A stretch of 64,000 bases of DNA from Hippopus hippopus (GCA_946811185.2 OX328100.1:16852999-16916998), one strand, 5' to 3'. Numbered from the stretch's first letter, positions 33,375-44,330 are shown. The notes: a model not told the origin generated them from the letters alone. A program made the numbers and translations.

Positions 33375-33920
33375 TTAAAGGTGGGTATTTAGATTTTTCA
33401 CATCTCACCAAATTAATATATATATATATCACTGAAATTTATATGAAAAAACAATACAAATCATCAATAATTAAGAATCATAAAATTACAAAAAAAATTT
33501 TTTTTGATGGTGTTCCCTTAAAAGGCTACGTAGCCTCTTAAGGTAATTTTAGATTTCGTGCCAGAAATCAAAAAAGCATTGTGGGAATGTCAAGTGACTG
33601 GCACGTGACTAATGACGCTTAAATTCCATAACATAACAAACATGTAATTATTTTCCATAATGTCTTCTTTGGACGCTATGTTTGAAGCTTCGTCTGTGTA
33701 TTTCCGGTATGTAAATGAGCGAGTTGCTCATGTAAAAATAGACCGTGTTTCCCGTCGGTGTCAACCTGGGCTGTAGTAAATCTCTAATTTCTCTTGTTGT
33801 CGGATGGTTTTCGACTACTGGGGTTTTATGAATGAAAATTAAAAGGCTTTGGGAGTATAAGGATGATTTTTTTGTATTTTTGTAAAATTGTCGTCCCAAA
33901 ATCTGAAGGGCCACCTTTAA
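33375..33920. mobile_element. 542-bp TTAA-flanked inverted-repeat element
   Basis: Inside the second local unit, TTAA-AGGTGGGTATTTAGATT begins the insert and AATCTGAAGGGCCACCT-TTAA ends it. The paralogous unit at about 32735 has a single TTAA. Terminal repeats of about 17 bases match imperfectly. An 88-codon minus-strand ORF (33648-33914) has no recognisable similarity. Confidence 0.75.
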
Positions 33921-34439
33921 AACCTGGACGAAAAAAAAATCTTGAACGTAATTATGGACAATATTTTCTACCCTGTCTCAAACAAATTCCATAATTTGAG
34001 CAACATTTCATTTGTCATCTGCAACTGCTTTGAATTTGATCAAGTCAAATATTTTGTCATTTGGGAAAGAGTTATGTTATGATTTATTATTATAGCTAAG
34101 TCATTCATGTTTCATAATGATACACATGTACATTATCATCTTCTTTATGTGCTATTGTAGACTAAGTTGAAAAAAAACCTACCTAACCTGTTAAAAAGCA
34201 GTCCCAAGTTTTAACAAAGGCTTCTGAAAGTGCTGGGAAAAGGAAAATATTCTGGAAACCTAAATTTACTCCTTTTTCCACAATATTCTCTAAATTTTGA
34301 AATATGAATTTCATGTTTTGAGTTAAAGCTGAAGAGTAACATTTAATTTGTCATTAGCAAATCCTTTCAATTTGGACAAAGCATTAATTTCATTGTTTGG
34401 TAAAGAGTTATACATGTTACCACACACATACCAGTGCCA

Positions 34440-34580
34440 AAGACCCCCCCAATGCCATAGGCAAAAACAGGGGTTTTTACATATGGCATAGATCAAGGTC
34501 AGACTGCACATAATGTGAAATCTGATCTTTAACCTATACTGTGACATGTTTTGTCAAAAAAGTTGCATCTCTTTTTGAAA
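34440..34580 (+). repeat. H2-like hairpin copy (variant c)
   Basis: GCCATAGGCAAAAACAGGGG then GATCAAGGTCAGACTGCAC and its partial complement. Confidence 0.6.
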
Positions 34581-34639
34581 AAGCTTTGACCATTAAAGAA
34601 ATGTAATGATTTTCTTTTCTAAAGATATTTTTCCTTTGT

Positions 34640-34860
34640 CTAACTTACTGTAGTTCTAGAGGGTCTTTGAATTTTTTCCAGACCACACAGAATCAACAAT
34701 ATTGAAAGTATTTGCGAATGACAAATGTAAAGCAATAGACCTTGCCTTGGCAAGGGTAGTGGACAACTGATAATGCTGGTTACCACTATTTTCTCTTTCT
34801 CTCACAGTGTTTTTTGGAATATTTTTCTCTTACAGGATTGCTTGGGTTAACTGAGCTGCT
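34640..34860 (+). repeat. H1 copy, strongly degraded
   Basis: TTGAAAGTATTTGCGAATGA and GATAATGCTGGTTACCACTA remain. Confidence 0.6.
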
Positions 34861-34995
34861 GAAATGGGCCTATAGAACTTGAAGATAATAATATACCAGT
34901 ATGTAGATCTAGGTAGTAAAGATTTACCTAGAATATAGCTAATGTGGAAGTTTCTACAGCAAGATTTGAAGTGCCTAGGAAGGATTTGTATTGAT

Positions 34996-35225
34996 TTCAC
35001 CCTTTACCAAACAATCCCTGGTTTTAACGACCACAAGGAAGAAGCCTTCTGAAAACACTGTGGGAAAAGGAGAAAATGCTGGTAACCAGCATTTTCTCCT
35101 TTTCCCCACAATGTTTTCTACTGTTCCAAAGTCAAGTTTCAATTTTTGAGTCACATTTATTTTGTTGTCTGCAAATGCTTTCAATTTGGAACGGTCTAAG
35201 ATTTTGTCATTTGGTAAAGAGCTTT
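34996..35225 (-). mobile_element. H1 copy, full length, long hairpin
   Basis: TTCACCCTTTACCAAACAAT to GGTAAAGAGCTT. The stem around GCTGGTAACCAGC is perfect except for an extra C in the right arm. Confidence 0.86.
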
Positions 35226-35357
35226 AGATTTTATCATCCACATTCTGATGATGTCCCTTTGATGAGGAGGACAATAATTTGGACCAATGAAAAGATAAAC
35301 AGTCATTTAAACTGATACAGAATCACCAGCTGTAACAGTTTTCCCTCTTTTTCTCAC

Positions 35358-35575
35358 TTCAACTCTCTACCAGACATGTGCAAATTGAAGATTGCAGACA
35401 ACAAATAAATGTGGTTCAAGTAATGACTTCTTGTCTTTTAGAGGTCAGACAGGGCTTTGGGAAAATGAGAAAATTGCTTGTTGCCAGCATTTTCTCCTTT
35501 TGCCGCTATGTTTTTTTAAAGCGTTCTTCATCAAGGTGGCTAGAACTTGGGATTGTGTCATGTTCCGCAACACTG
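35358..35575 (+). repeat. H1 copy, degraded
   Basis: ACTCTCTACCAGACATG, GAGAAAATTGCTTGTTGCC and the right arm TTTTCTCCTTTTGCC. Confidence 0.65.
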
Positions 35576-35796
35576 ATCATACAGAATCATCTGTTATGCT
35601 CTGTGCAGTCTGATCTAGTCTTTGTTGTGGACAAAAAGCTGTATAAGTAGTCACTAGCAGATGTAACACCTTGCGAGTGTCAATAATGTTTATGAATTTT
35701 TGAAACTGACTGGTTGGAAGGTACTAGCTAACATTAAACCTTCTGCTGCATTATAAACAGAGTATTCTGTCTTGACCACTGTAACTACTATCCCAT

Positions 35797-36008
35797 TTAA
35801 CCCATAGGCTTCCAAACGCGACTCACAGACCTTTTGCGGACAATGTAGATCAAGATCAGACTGCACAGTATGTGCAGTCTGATCTTGGATCTACACTGTC
35901 CGAGAGGGAGATATTATTTCCCGAAACATAACTTTGAAAGAGCAATAATTGGGTGTTTACTATCAAATTGAAAATTTCATTTCAGTTATTTAGCAGGTTA
36001 AGGGTTAA
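35797..36008 (+). mobile_element. H2 hairpin MITE, full length
   Basis: TTAACCCATAGGCTTCCAAA to TTTAGCAGGTTAAGGGTTAA. Hairpin GATCAAGATCAGACTGCACA with its complement. 212 bp. Confidence 0.87.
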
Positions 36009-36022
36009 AATGAAGAGACAAT

Positions 36023-36251
36023 TTAACCCTTTACCAAACAATCCCTGGTTTTTACGACCCTGAGAAAGAAGCCTTTTGAAAACATTGTGGGAAAAGGAGA
36101 AAATGCTGGTAACCAGCATTTTCTCCTTTTCCCACAATGTTTTCTACCCTGCTGGAAACAAATTTCAATTTTTGAGTTACGTTTATTTTGTCGTCTGCAA
36201 GTGCTTTCAATTTGGACCAGTCTAAAACTTTGTCGTTTGGTAAAGAGTTAA
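36023..36251 (-). mobile_element. H1 reference copy with 33-bp perfect hairpin
   Basis: TTAACCCTTTACCAAACAAT to GGTAAAGAGTTAA. The stem from 36078 to 36144 pairs without mismatch (33 bp each side of a single base), through GGAGAAAATGCTGGTAACC. This is close to the family consensus and therefore probably young. Noncoding. Confidence 0.93.
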
Positions 36252-36497
36252 TCATTGTAAAAACTGCAGTTGTGAACAGTATGGATGAAAAATCAGACAG
36301 CACATTTTGTGCAGTCTGATCTTGATCTATGTTTTCCACGAAAACTGTCAATATTGTCCTTTGCAGTGAAAGAGTTAAATGATTGTAAATAGAAGAAAGA
36401 TGAAAATTGGAGACATGTATATCTTTTGCCTTTAGTAGTAAGTATGAATATTACCTACAAATCAACAAATGCTTTGTGCATGTAGAATCTTTGCTTG

Positions 36498-36722
36498 GGG
36501 TCCTGCATGACTTGAGGCTTAGTGTAGGACTTGTAACCTGGGTGGTTCAGAGTTAAGCCTCACTTGAAGGACTGGGTTTTATTGTGGTAGTGTCCTTAGG
36601 TATGACACTTGGACCAAGCCCTAGCTTTTTACTGGTGAAACCCAAGACATATGGTAATATATGAACTGTCGATATGACTGAAATAATGTTGAAAGTGCAG
36701 AAAAACACCTTTCAATCAAAAA
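36498..36722 (+). mobile_element. SINE-B, head to tail on the + strand
   Basis: GGGTCCTGCATGACTTGAGG head, GGACCAAGCCCTAGC body, ATGACTGAAATAATGTTGAA 3' domain and TTTCAATCAA tail. Confidence 0.8.
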
Positions 36723-36724
36723 AA

Positions 36725-37304
36725 CCTTCGCAATCTTCTGAAAAGTGAAGTTGCTTCAAGAAAAGATAGGGGGACTTTTCTATAGTTCCATGTATTGTGT
36801 ACAAAAAGTTTCTTTGAAGTAAGGTACTAGTATACGATTATTTTTCCTTGATTTCAATTCTAGTTTTCATTAAGTTTGCTGCTTGAAAATCCCCTAAAAT
36901 TTAGAAGAGACGAAAAAGAAGAAGAAGATTTTGATGAAAGAAGTACCATTCAGCAAATACAGATAAATGAAATTTAGGCAGATCTCTTCTTCACAATAAG
37001 GTTTGCAAAAGGTCAATAAAGAGTGAGTGTTGCCTCAAACCATTCATCAAATCCTGCTGAACTTTTAACATTTGCCTTCTTCTCTTTCAGCATTTGATCT
37101 TTTTAACAAATTTACAGCAATTTAAACTGTTTGATAAACATTTAAATTCTAGGTGTTTTATATCAGAATGAGATAGCTATCTTGCATAATTATTTTCTAA
37201 TGTGCAGTTAAGTCACTCAAATGACATCCTTTCCCCTCCTAGTTTCATTTATTTGTAACAGATACTGATCGAAACAATTGTTAAAAAAGTGTCATCAGCT
37301 ACCT
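36725..37304. other. Intergenic, nothing recognised
   Basis: No feature identified. Confidence 0.35.
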
Positions 37305-37309
37305 TCAAA

Positions 37310-37547
37310 TCTTTACCCAACCATCCTGAAATTTAACCTTGAAACCTTGAAAGAAAAGAAGAAAATGCTGGTCATCAGGATTTTTTTCCCTATTCCCACA
37401 ATGTTTTCTATCCTGACAAAAAAAACCCTGTCAGTTGAGTCACAAAACATTACATACATCATATTAACTTTAATTTGTGGTCTATGAATTTTCACTGACA
37501 TCAATATTGACGAGGCTAAAATTTTGTCATGTGGTGAAGAATTAATC
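37310..37547 (-). mobile_element. H1 copy, diverged
   Basis: CTTTACCCAACCATCC to TGTGGTGAAGAATTAA, core GAAAATGCTGGTCATCAGG. Confidence 0.75.
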
Positions 37548-37569
37548 CTTTTACAGTAATAGACGATAT

Positions 37570-37690
37570 TAGCATCTTTTTAAGACAGTGAAGATCAAGA
37601 TCAGACTGCACAGAGCATAAAGACCGCAGATATTGGACCTATAATGTCTGCAACTTGGTTCTTAATTGTGGCATTGTATTTTTGCAGTCA
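37570..37690 (+). repeat. H2-like fragment
   Basis: GATCAAGATCAGACTGCAC with a worn complement. Confidence 0.55.
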
Positions 37691-37694
37691 GTGT

Positions 37695-38170
37695 ACTCTT
37701 TACCAAGCAATCCCTTGTTTTTAGGAGAAAGCTTTAGCAAACCAGCATTTTCTCCTTTTCCCAGCGTTTTCCACACTTTCAAAGGCAAATTCTATCGTTT
37801 TTCAAACAGTACCTTGTTTTAATGAGCGGGAAGGAGAAAGCTTTAGAAAACATGGATTTTCTCCTTTTCCAACTATGTTTTCGTTCCAATAAATTCCATT
37901 ATTTCAGACAGGTTCAATTTATCACTTGCAAAAGCTGTCAGTATGGACAAGTCTAAAATTTTGTTGTCTGATTTTGTTGTCGGCATTTACATAGAACCAT
38001 TTATTTAAATGTAGCTCAAATGATGGAAATTTTCTGTGATATGGTAGAAAACATTTTGGGAAAAAGAGAAAATGCTTGTTACCAGCATTCTCTCCATTTC
38101 TCACAATGTTTTCAAAATTTCTCTTTCTCAGGGTTGTCAAAACTTGGATTTGGGTGGTAAAGGGTTAATA
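37695..38170 (+). mobile_element. Two or three overlapping H1 pieces
   Basis: A shortened copy from CTCTTTACCAAGCAATCCC, a second start at about 37800 (TTTTTCAAACAGTACC), and a right copy ending GGTGGTAAAGGGTTAA with hairpin GAAAATGCTTGTTACCAGC. Nested insertions are likely. Confidence 0.7.
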
Positions 38171-38209
38171 TCTATGGTCCACAGTTTTCCATGTCTCACT
38201 TATATTAAC

Positions 38210-38390
38210 TCTCAATGCGCCTTTCATTGAACTATCCTTTGTGGCCAGTTTAGATCAAAATCAAACAGCACAAAACATGCAGTCTGATCTTTGACCTACA
38301 CTGACTCCGCTTTTCTGAAATACTGGAAGACAAGTCATTTTTCTAGGCTGAAATGTCTGTTGGGTTTATCCGGCACTCTATGGGTTAGGG
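38210..38390 (+). mobile_element. H2-type copy (variant b)
   Basis: TTTAGATCAAAATCAAACAG with ATGCAGTCTGATCTTTGACC, then TGGGTTTATCCGGCACTCTA. Confidence 0.65.
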
Positions 38391-38394
38391 ATAT

Positions 38395-38530
38395 GTCTTT
38401 AAAAGAGTGTTAACCATTACTGAAAATGAAGATGGTTATCAGAGTTTTCTCTTTTTGTCACATAGTTTCAAAAAAGCCTTTTTCCTTAGGATTCACTTAT
38501 AAAATACAGGATTGTTTGGTAAAGGGTTAT
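38395..38530 (+). repeat. H1 right part
   Basis: GATGGTTATCAGAGTTTTCT to TTTGGTAAAGGGTTA. Confidence 0.65.
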
Positions 38531-38534
38531 CGGC

Positions 38535-39095
38535 AGGCAGGCATGATCAAGGTGACCGTAAATGGACATTCAAGTCTGTCTGGACAACACCTGTATATCC
38601 CCAACAAAATTCAAAACTACTCATCAATTTTCAATAGGAGGCAAGTAATCTTTGACACAAAACAATAAAAGTGATCATATTTCAGTTTATACGACCAGTG
38701 GGGCTTATTTCTAAACATTTACAAGGGTATTATTTCAACTGGTAATAGCTTGGGGCAATGGTTCTCATCACATTTGGACAACATGTCTTCCATTGGCAGG
38801 ATAGAGGTCACATGATCAGCAAGACTGGTACCAGTTCAAACTACTTTAATGCATTTGTATTGCAGAATGATTGCTTGTTTGGTGGTTGTTCACTTCACCA
38901 AACTGAGGATTAGATTTCAGGCTTTTAGTTTGTAATAAAAATAATTACTATCTTCCAGCTCAGCCATAACTGTGTTCATCATCAATGGTGAGATCAATAG
39001 ACCATATTTGAGCCAGCCAATGTTGGCATTACTCACTACCTCCTGCAACAAAACTGTAGCAGATGACTGTCAAACAGCTGTAAATACTGACCGAT
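38535..39095. other. Intergenic, nothing recognised
   Basis: No feature identified. Confidence 0.35.
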
Positions 39096-39097
39096 TG

Positions 39098-39313
39098 AAC
39101 AGTGTTTTACCGCTTTCAACATTTTTTTCAGTTATTTTATGGTGACAGCTCGCTTATTCATGTATGTCCTGAGTTTCACCAATACTAGGCTAGGACTCCG
39201 AAGTTTTTTGCTTGAGGACACTCCCACAAAAAATCCAGTGCTTCCAGTGAGGCTTGAACCTGGGGCCTTCAGGTTACTAGTCCTACACTTTACCACTGAG
39301 CCACCTAGGGCCC
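39098..39313 (-). mobile_element. SINE-B
   Basis: Tail-side GCTTTCAACATTTTTTTCAG, body CTAGGCTAGGACTCCGAAG, B-box complement GGCTTGAACC, and A-box side TTTACCACTGAGCCACC. Confidence 0.85.
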
Positions 39314-39319
39314 TTCTTG

Positions 39320-40020
39320 TAAATTTAGGGTATTCCACATGAATTGTTGTCGGGAAAAAAGAAAAACAACAGAGCCTCAAAAAAAACCAACAGAGCCTTG
39401 AAAAGGTTGTAGCTTTATCATCTTGCTATAAGGCTTCAAAAGTTGTCTACTACATTGCAAAAGGGGTGGTATTTTAACCTTGATCTACTGTTAATTGGTT
39501 CAAATTGATGCATGTTAAAAAAAAAACGACCATTTCAAGGCTCTTTTAGAATATATCACAAATTATCATGAAGTGTACATCAAAGATCACTCAGTGTTAA
39601 CCTTTTGAGTGAAACGCTTTAAGATGGGCATTTTCAGTTGGTAAATTAGGCCTTGAATTGCAAAGAAGTGCTCTTTGTGAGAGAATTTACAAAATCAACT
39701 GAAGAAAAAAAAAAATTATGTAGATCAAAGATCAGCATGTGCTTTTTGTACATTTTAGCCTGCTCCCATCTGCGAAAAACTCTTTTTTTATATATATAAG
39801 CACTGAAATATTTACCTGTCTTTGTTGAATTTGCATGAACAAGGTCATCAAAATTCAGCATAAATGGTGACTTCTCATGTAGTTTTATTTGATTTTATCT
39901 CTAAGTTTGTGATTTATTAGTTTTCAATGAAGACATCCCAAAAGCAATATGTTTTGGTCCCCAGTAATGAATTTAATTGACAAGAAAATTGTGACTTATT
40001 TGTTTCTTTGGGCCGGTTCC
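39320..40020. other. Intergenic, nothing recognised
   Basis: No feature identified. Confidence 0.35.
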
Positions 40021-40022
40021 CA

Positions 40023-40251
40023 TTTATCCTATACTCCACAATCCCAAGTTTTAACAACCATGAGGAAGAAGCCTTTTGAAAACATTGTTAGAAAAGGAGA
40101 AAATGCTGGTAACCAGCATTTTCTCCTTTTCTCACAATGTTTTCTACCCTATGAAAGACAAGCTCCATCATTTGTGTCACACTAAAATTGGCATCAGCAA
40201 ATGCTTTCAATTTTGACAATTCTAATATGTCATCGTTTGGTGAAGAGTTAA
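40023..40251 (-). mobile_element. H1 copy
   Basis: CTATACTCCACAATCCCAAG to GTTTGGTGAAGAGTTAA. The stem around GCTGGTAACCAGC is near-perfect. It shares its right TTAA with the next copy. Confidence 0.85.
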
Positions 40252-40477
40252 TCTTTTACCAAATAGTCCCCAGTTTTGACTACCCTGAAGAAGAGGCCTT
40301 TTGGAATCATTGTAAAAATAGTAGAAAGTGCTAGTAAACAGCATTTTCTTTTTTATCCACAATGTTTTCAAGCTAGTCAAAGCACTTCTCATCAGTTGTA
40401 CTATTTTCAGATTTGTCATCTGCAGATGCTTTGAATTCGGTCAAGATGAGATATTTTGTCTCGTAGAACAGAGTTAA
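40248..40477 (-). mobile_element. H1 copy, diverged, sharing TTAA
   Basis: TTAATCTTTTACCAAATAGT to AACAGAGTTAA, core GAAAGTGCTAGTAAACAGC. Confidence 0.8.
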
Positions 40478-40758
40478 ATGAAGTGGCCACCAAATGGACA
40501 GACTAATTAATAAGCAATAAAATGTAAAATATTTTTAGAAATTAGTGTCCTAGCATGAACTTTATGGAAGCTCCCCCTTTTATTAGTCTGTCTTTATTGC
40601 TTTTAGTCAACGAGTTTATTTGATGCAGAAAATTGAAAGGTACTTTTAACATTTGAGTCATGTTCTGTGAAAAGTAGGTTTGATGTATCTGCAAAAATTA
40701 TCAACCCAGATCAGCCTGCACAGTCCATGCAGGCTAACCTGGGTCGAAACTCTTTGCT

Positions 40759-40968
40759 TTAACCCTTTACCAAACAATCCCTGAGGAAGAGGCCTTTTGA
40801 AAACATTGTGGGAAAAGGAGAAAATGCTGGTAACCAGCATTTTCTCCTATTCCCACAGTTTTTTACCCTTCACAAAACAAACTTCAATTTTTTGAGTCAC
40901 ATTAATTTTGTCTGCAAATACTTTCAATTTGGACAAGTCTAAAATTTTGTCGTTTGGTAAAGAGTTAA
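40759..40968 (-). mobile_element. H1 copy nested in H3 at a TTAA
   Basis: H3 reads TTTGCT-(four bases)-GTCAATTTTCTG elsewhere. Here those four bases are TTAA and are present on both sides of H1. This fixes the target duplication as TTAA. Confidence 0.92.
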
Positions 40969-41076
40969 GTCAATTTTCTGGTTGTCCAAGGGCCATTTTT
41001 ACTCACAATTCAGTTGATTGTTAGACAAAATGGATCTCATGGATTCATTTGTATGTGATGACTTGCTTGGTGTAAT

Positions 41077-41332
41077 CACAGGCCTTTGAAGCTCTATTAG
41101 TCTATCACGGAACACTAAAATTGTTCTTGGTCGATCATCGAACACTTATAGCACATTGGTGCATCGCTTGTATATCACGGAATATATATTCAAATTTTCA
41201 TTAACACTGTTTCTATAAATAGCACACTGGCGACTCCCTTCTATATGGTATATAGTCTATTTATAGTAACAGTGTCCGATATTGAAAATTTCGTTATCCC
41301 TTGATAGACCAATGAAGTTTCAGAGGCCTATG
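41077..41332. mobile_element. Inverted-repeat MITE nested in H3
   Basis: CACAGGCCTTTGAAGCTCTA at the left is complemented by AATGAAGTTTCAGAGGCCTA at the right, over about 28 bases. The host repeat is GTGTAAT to TGGTGTAAT (7 to 9 bases, boundary ambiguous). Superfamily uncertain. Confidence 0.82.
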
Positions 41333-41395
41333 GTGTAATGCATTATAGAGATGCATTAAATCCCCTTTTGCCAAAGCATGGCTCATTTCATTTAT

Positions 41396-42080
41396 GATAC
41401 TTACTCTTTTCAAGTCAAAATACATGTATGTATATTTTTTCACAATTTCTGAATAGCAGAATATCTTGTTCCATTTCTGATACGATTTTTTACTCCATTC
41501 ACTTCCTCAACCACAATCTGAGTAGATAGCTTCTGAAACTTGTGTTTGAAAAGGATTGATGGTTGTAACCGGTTGTTTGGCTACCCTTTTTTCATGAAGA
41601 TTTGGGGAGGGGGATATGGGTGTCATGCGTTCAAAATGATTTTGAAAATAATGGTGCACTCTAGTGTACTCATGAGGTGCTGTGTGTGAATTTTAGTACT
41701 GATGATTGACAACTAAATAGCATATATGAACAAATAAAAACTTGACATATCTTTTTATGCATTATAGGCACATGGCTTCAACTGCTTACCAACCTGTAGG
41801 TATATGTAGGTAGGCTCCTGGTACTGAAAAAGGATATTGAATACTTTGATGGTTACCTGCCCTTGTTGTATGGATTCCTCTTTTGATAGTTAACAGCAAG
41901 TTCAAGTTTGAATTAAATATCTTCGGTAATAAGAGATACTATAAAATGTCAAAGTTTTTCGCATGAAAATGCAGACACAGAAGCAGATGATTTCAACAAG
42001 GCTATGACAATACCTTGATGTTTTCTTCGAAAACTGCCGAGCTAAAAATAGATGGAGTGATGATGAAGAACTCTGTGGTC
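41396..42080. other. Intergenic, nothing recognised
   Basis: No feature identified. Confidence 0.35.
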
Positions 42081-42082
42081 TA

Positions 42083-42516
42083 CTCTTTACCATACAACAA
42101 AGTTTCACTCTTCGAAATTGAAAACATTTGGAGAAGACAAATTAGATGCGGTTCAAATGATGGGATTTGAATTTCACATACAAGAAAACATTGTGGGAAA
42201 AGGGCTCAGGACTGCATGGCATTTTCTCCTTTTTCCACAGGGGTCCTGCATGGCTCAGTGGTAGAGTGTAGGACTCATGACCAGGAGGCCCTGTGTTTGA
42301 GCCTTTCTTCATCCACTGGATTTTTCATGGGAGTATTCTTGGGCAAGACACGTTGGAGCCTGAGCCAAGCACTGGTGAAACCAGGGAAATACATGAATAT
42401 GTGAGCTGTCTCCATGATATGACTGAAATAATGTTGAAAGTGGCACAAAACACCATTCAATCAATCCTTTTTCCATAATGTTTCCAGGCACTTTTTCTTC
42501 AGGGAATTCGTTTAAC
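42083..42516 (+). mobile_element. H1 copy split by a SINE-B
   Basis: The left part 42083-42237 includes ACATTGTGGGAAAAGGGC and the right part resumes at 42465 (TCCTTTTTCCATAATG). The hairpin right arm was the insertion site. Confidence 0.85.
42238..42464 (+). mobile_element. SINE-B, complete, 11-bp target duplication
   Basis: The head GGTCCTGCATGGCTCAGTGG contains a good A box, and TGTTTGAGCC is the B box. The 3' domain ATGACTGAAATAATGTTGAA and tail CATTCAATCAA follow. TCCTTTTTCCA lies at 42227-42237 and again at 42465-42475. This is the best-defined SINE-B here. Confidence 0.92.
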
Positions 42517-42962
42517 TCTTAACCAAACAACTAAGTTTTAGACATGTCCAAATAAGTGTTTGCAGACAAAAATTTGAAATTAAAATATTATTCTTATGGT
42601 AAGATTTGTTCTTGATAGGATAGAAAACTTCTTCTCCTTTTCCATTTTCATAAGCCCTGTTTTTTCAGGGTCGTTAAAAGTTGGTCGCTAGCTCATTTGC
42701 TTGAGTATCAGACTCATGACCTGGTAGTTGCAAGTTTGATATCTGGTTGAGGCAAATTTTCTTTCAAGGGATATTTCACCTCTCATCTCTGATGTATGTG
42801 AGAAAAGTAGTCTATGACTTGGACAGAAAGTTGTGTCTGTACTTGTGTGAAAAAGCCAGGAAATACATGCATAGGTGCACTAGCTGCTGTGATATTAAAA
42901 ATGGTGTTAAAGTCCAATATCAACAAACAAATATAAGTTGGGATTGTTTGGTAAAGTGTTAA
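42512..42962 (+). mobile_element. H1 copy split by a second SINE
   Basis: TTAACTCTTAACCAAACAAC to GGTAAAGTGTTAA. Its right portion is interrupted at 42685-42934. Confidence 0.85.
42685..42934 (+). mobile_element. SINE-D (tRNA-derived), 7-bp target duplication
   Basis: A-box-like GCTAGCTCATTTGCTTGAG, B-box-like GCAAGTTTGATATC, and 3' part GCTGCTGTGATATTAAAAAT ending in a CAAC run. AAGTTGG repeats at 42678-42684 and 42935-42941. Confidence 0.8.
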
Positions 42963-43112
42963 TAAAGCTTTAATCACTTGTTTTTCGGGGATGTCTTTGG
43001 CAAAAACATCTACCTGATGTTGGCAGTTGGGATCCAAATATTATTTAGACTGTGCAGTTTGATCTGAAATGTCAGAAAAAACCACTTTCAGATGCCGTTC
43101 AAATTCAGTGAA

Positions 43113-43341
43113 TTAACTTTCTACCACAAAACATTATTTTAGAAGCATCCAAATTGAAAGCATTTGCAGACGACAAATCAAATGCTGCTTCAGTGCTTGG
43201 ATTTGGCTTTGAAAGGATAGACAGCATTGTAGGAAAAGGAGAAAATGCTGGTTAGCAGCACTTTTTTCCTTTTCTCATGATGGTTTCAAAAGCATTCTAC
43301 CTCAGGGTTACTAAAATTTAGGATTGTGTGGTAAGGAGTTA
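43113..43341 (+). mobile_element. H1 copy
   Basis: TTAACTTTCTACCACAAAAC to GTGGTAAGGAGTTA, core GAAAATGCTGGTTAGCAGC. Confidence 0.82.
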
Positions 43342-43519
43342 CTGTAAGCATTTTAAAGCTTTAAAGCAAAAATTTAAGATACTGGCAACATTTTCCCAGT
43401 TTTCAAATAACCATACATCTAGTCAAGCTATGAGGAAGTAAAAGGGCTTTTGAAAACGGATAGTTCAAGATCAGGTGGCATGGATGCTGCACACTCATCT
43501 TGGCTCCTCATGGTCGGAT

Positions 43520-43725
43520 CCCTTATCAACACTTAACCACACAACAAAACTGTACACCTGTCCAAATTGAAAAAAGTAACAGAAAACAAACAAAATATAG
43601 CTTATACAGTTGGATTTATCTCTAAAAGGGTAGAAAAAGTTGTAGGAAAAAAATTCCTACAATGTTTTCAATAGGCCTCTTTTTTAGGGTTGTTAAAACC
43701 CAGGATTGTGTGGTAAAACATCAGA
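43520..43725 (+). mobile_element. H1 copy, short-core variant
   Basis: The apex has collapsed to TTGTAGGAAAAAAATTCCTA, a new small palindrome. The ends are recognisable. Confidence 0.7.
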
Positions 43726-44130
43726 AAATCAGCCTCAAAACCCAATATCTTCAGGGATCTTCCACTGATTTGAGGATTTCCATAATGCTTATTGGCTAAT
43801 GAACAAAATCTTAGAATGTGAATTTTCTGAAACAAAGAACCTGACGCAAGATCATGTAAAAATCAAATGAAATTCAAACCATAAGTTTTAAGCAAATGAG
43901 CTCAAGTTGAAAGTAAAAAATTGTATCAGATTCAAAAAATGACCATAAAAAACATGTCAGCTCCTATAAAAAAGAGGTAAATTGAAGAAAAAAGAGCAAT
44001 AAACCTGACATCTTTTGCCAAACTAATTGATTTAATATGCAAAGCATGCAATTGGATACTGAACCATGCATGCTTTGCCATACCCTTCATAAGCATTTTC
44101 ACAAAGAGTTAAGTTAGAGGGAAAGAAATT
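43726..44130. other. Intergenic, nothing recognised
   Basis: No feature identified. Confidence 0.35.
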
Positions 44131-44330
44131 ATAAACCCTTTACCCCACAATCCTGAGTTTTATTGACTTTAATAAGAAGACATTTGAAAGCATTGTAGGA
44201 CAATATTGTGGGAAAAGGAGAAAATGCTGGTAACCAGCATTTTCTCCTTTTCCAACAATGTTTTGTAGTAAGCATTTTCTATTTTTCCAATGATAGAGAA
44301 AACTTAGGGTTTTTCTGCTGAACTGACATT
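44131..44330 (-). mobile_element. H1 copy with internal duplication
   Basis: AAACCCTTTACCCCACAATC start. ATTGTAGGACAATATTGTGG shows a duplicated stem base. Perfect core GAGAAAATGCTGGTAACCAG. Confidence 0.8.

Larger units (their letters stand above)
32100..34410 (+). repeat. Three local copies of an H1-containing segment
   Basis: Flank plus H1-like unit is repeated at about 32110-32885, 33138-34076 and 34077-34410. Each has TGATTTATTA, then CTTATTTATGAGCTA or CTTTATGTGCTA, then a diverged H1 (AGACAATCCT..., TTTATTCTTTGAA, CAACATTTAATTTGTCATC). The second unit carries a 542-bp TTAA element. A separate intact H1 lies between units 1 and 2. Confidence 0.65.
40655..41395 (+). mobile_element. H3 copy interrupted by two nested elements
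   Basis: The left end TCATGTTCTGTGAAAAGTAG and core CAGATCAGCCTGCACAGTCC are followed by an H1 at a TTAA (40759-40968). Then the H3 middle, a 254-bp inverted-repeat element (41077-41332), and the H3 right end (CCCCTTTTGCCAAAGCATGG) follow. Confidence 0.85.

Noticed and set aside
33648..33914. 88-codon minus-strand open frame in the 542-bp TTAA element
   Set aside because: No recognisable transposase motif. The element is too short to be autonomous. Kept as unknown.
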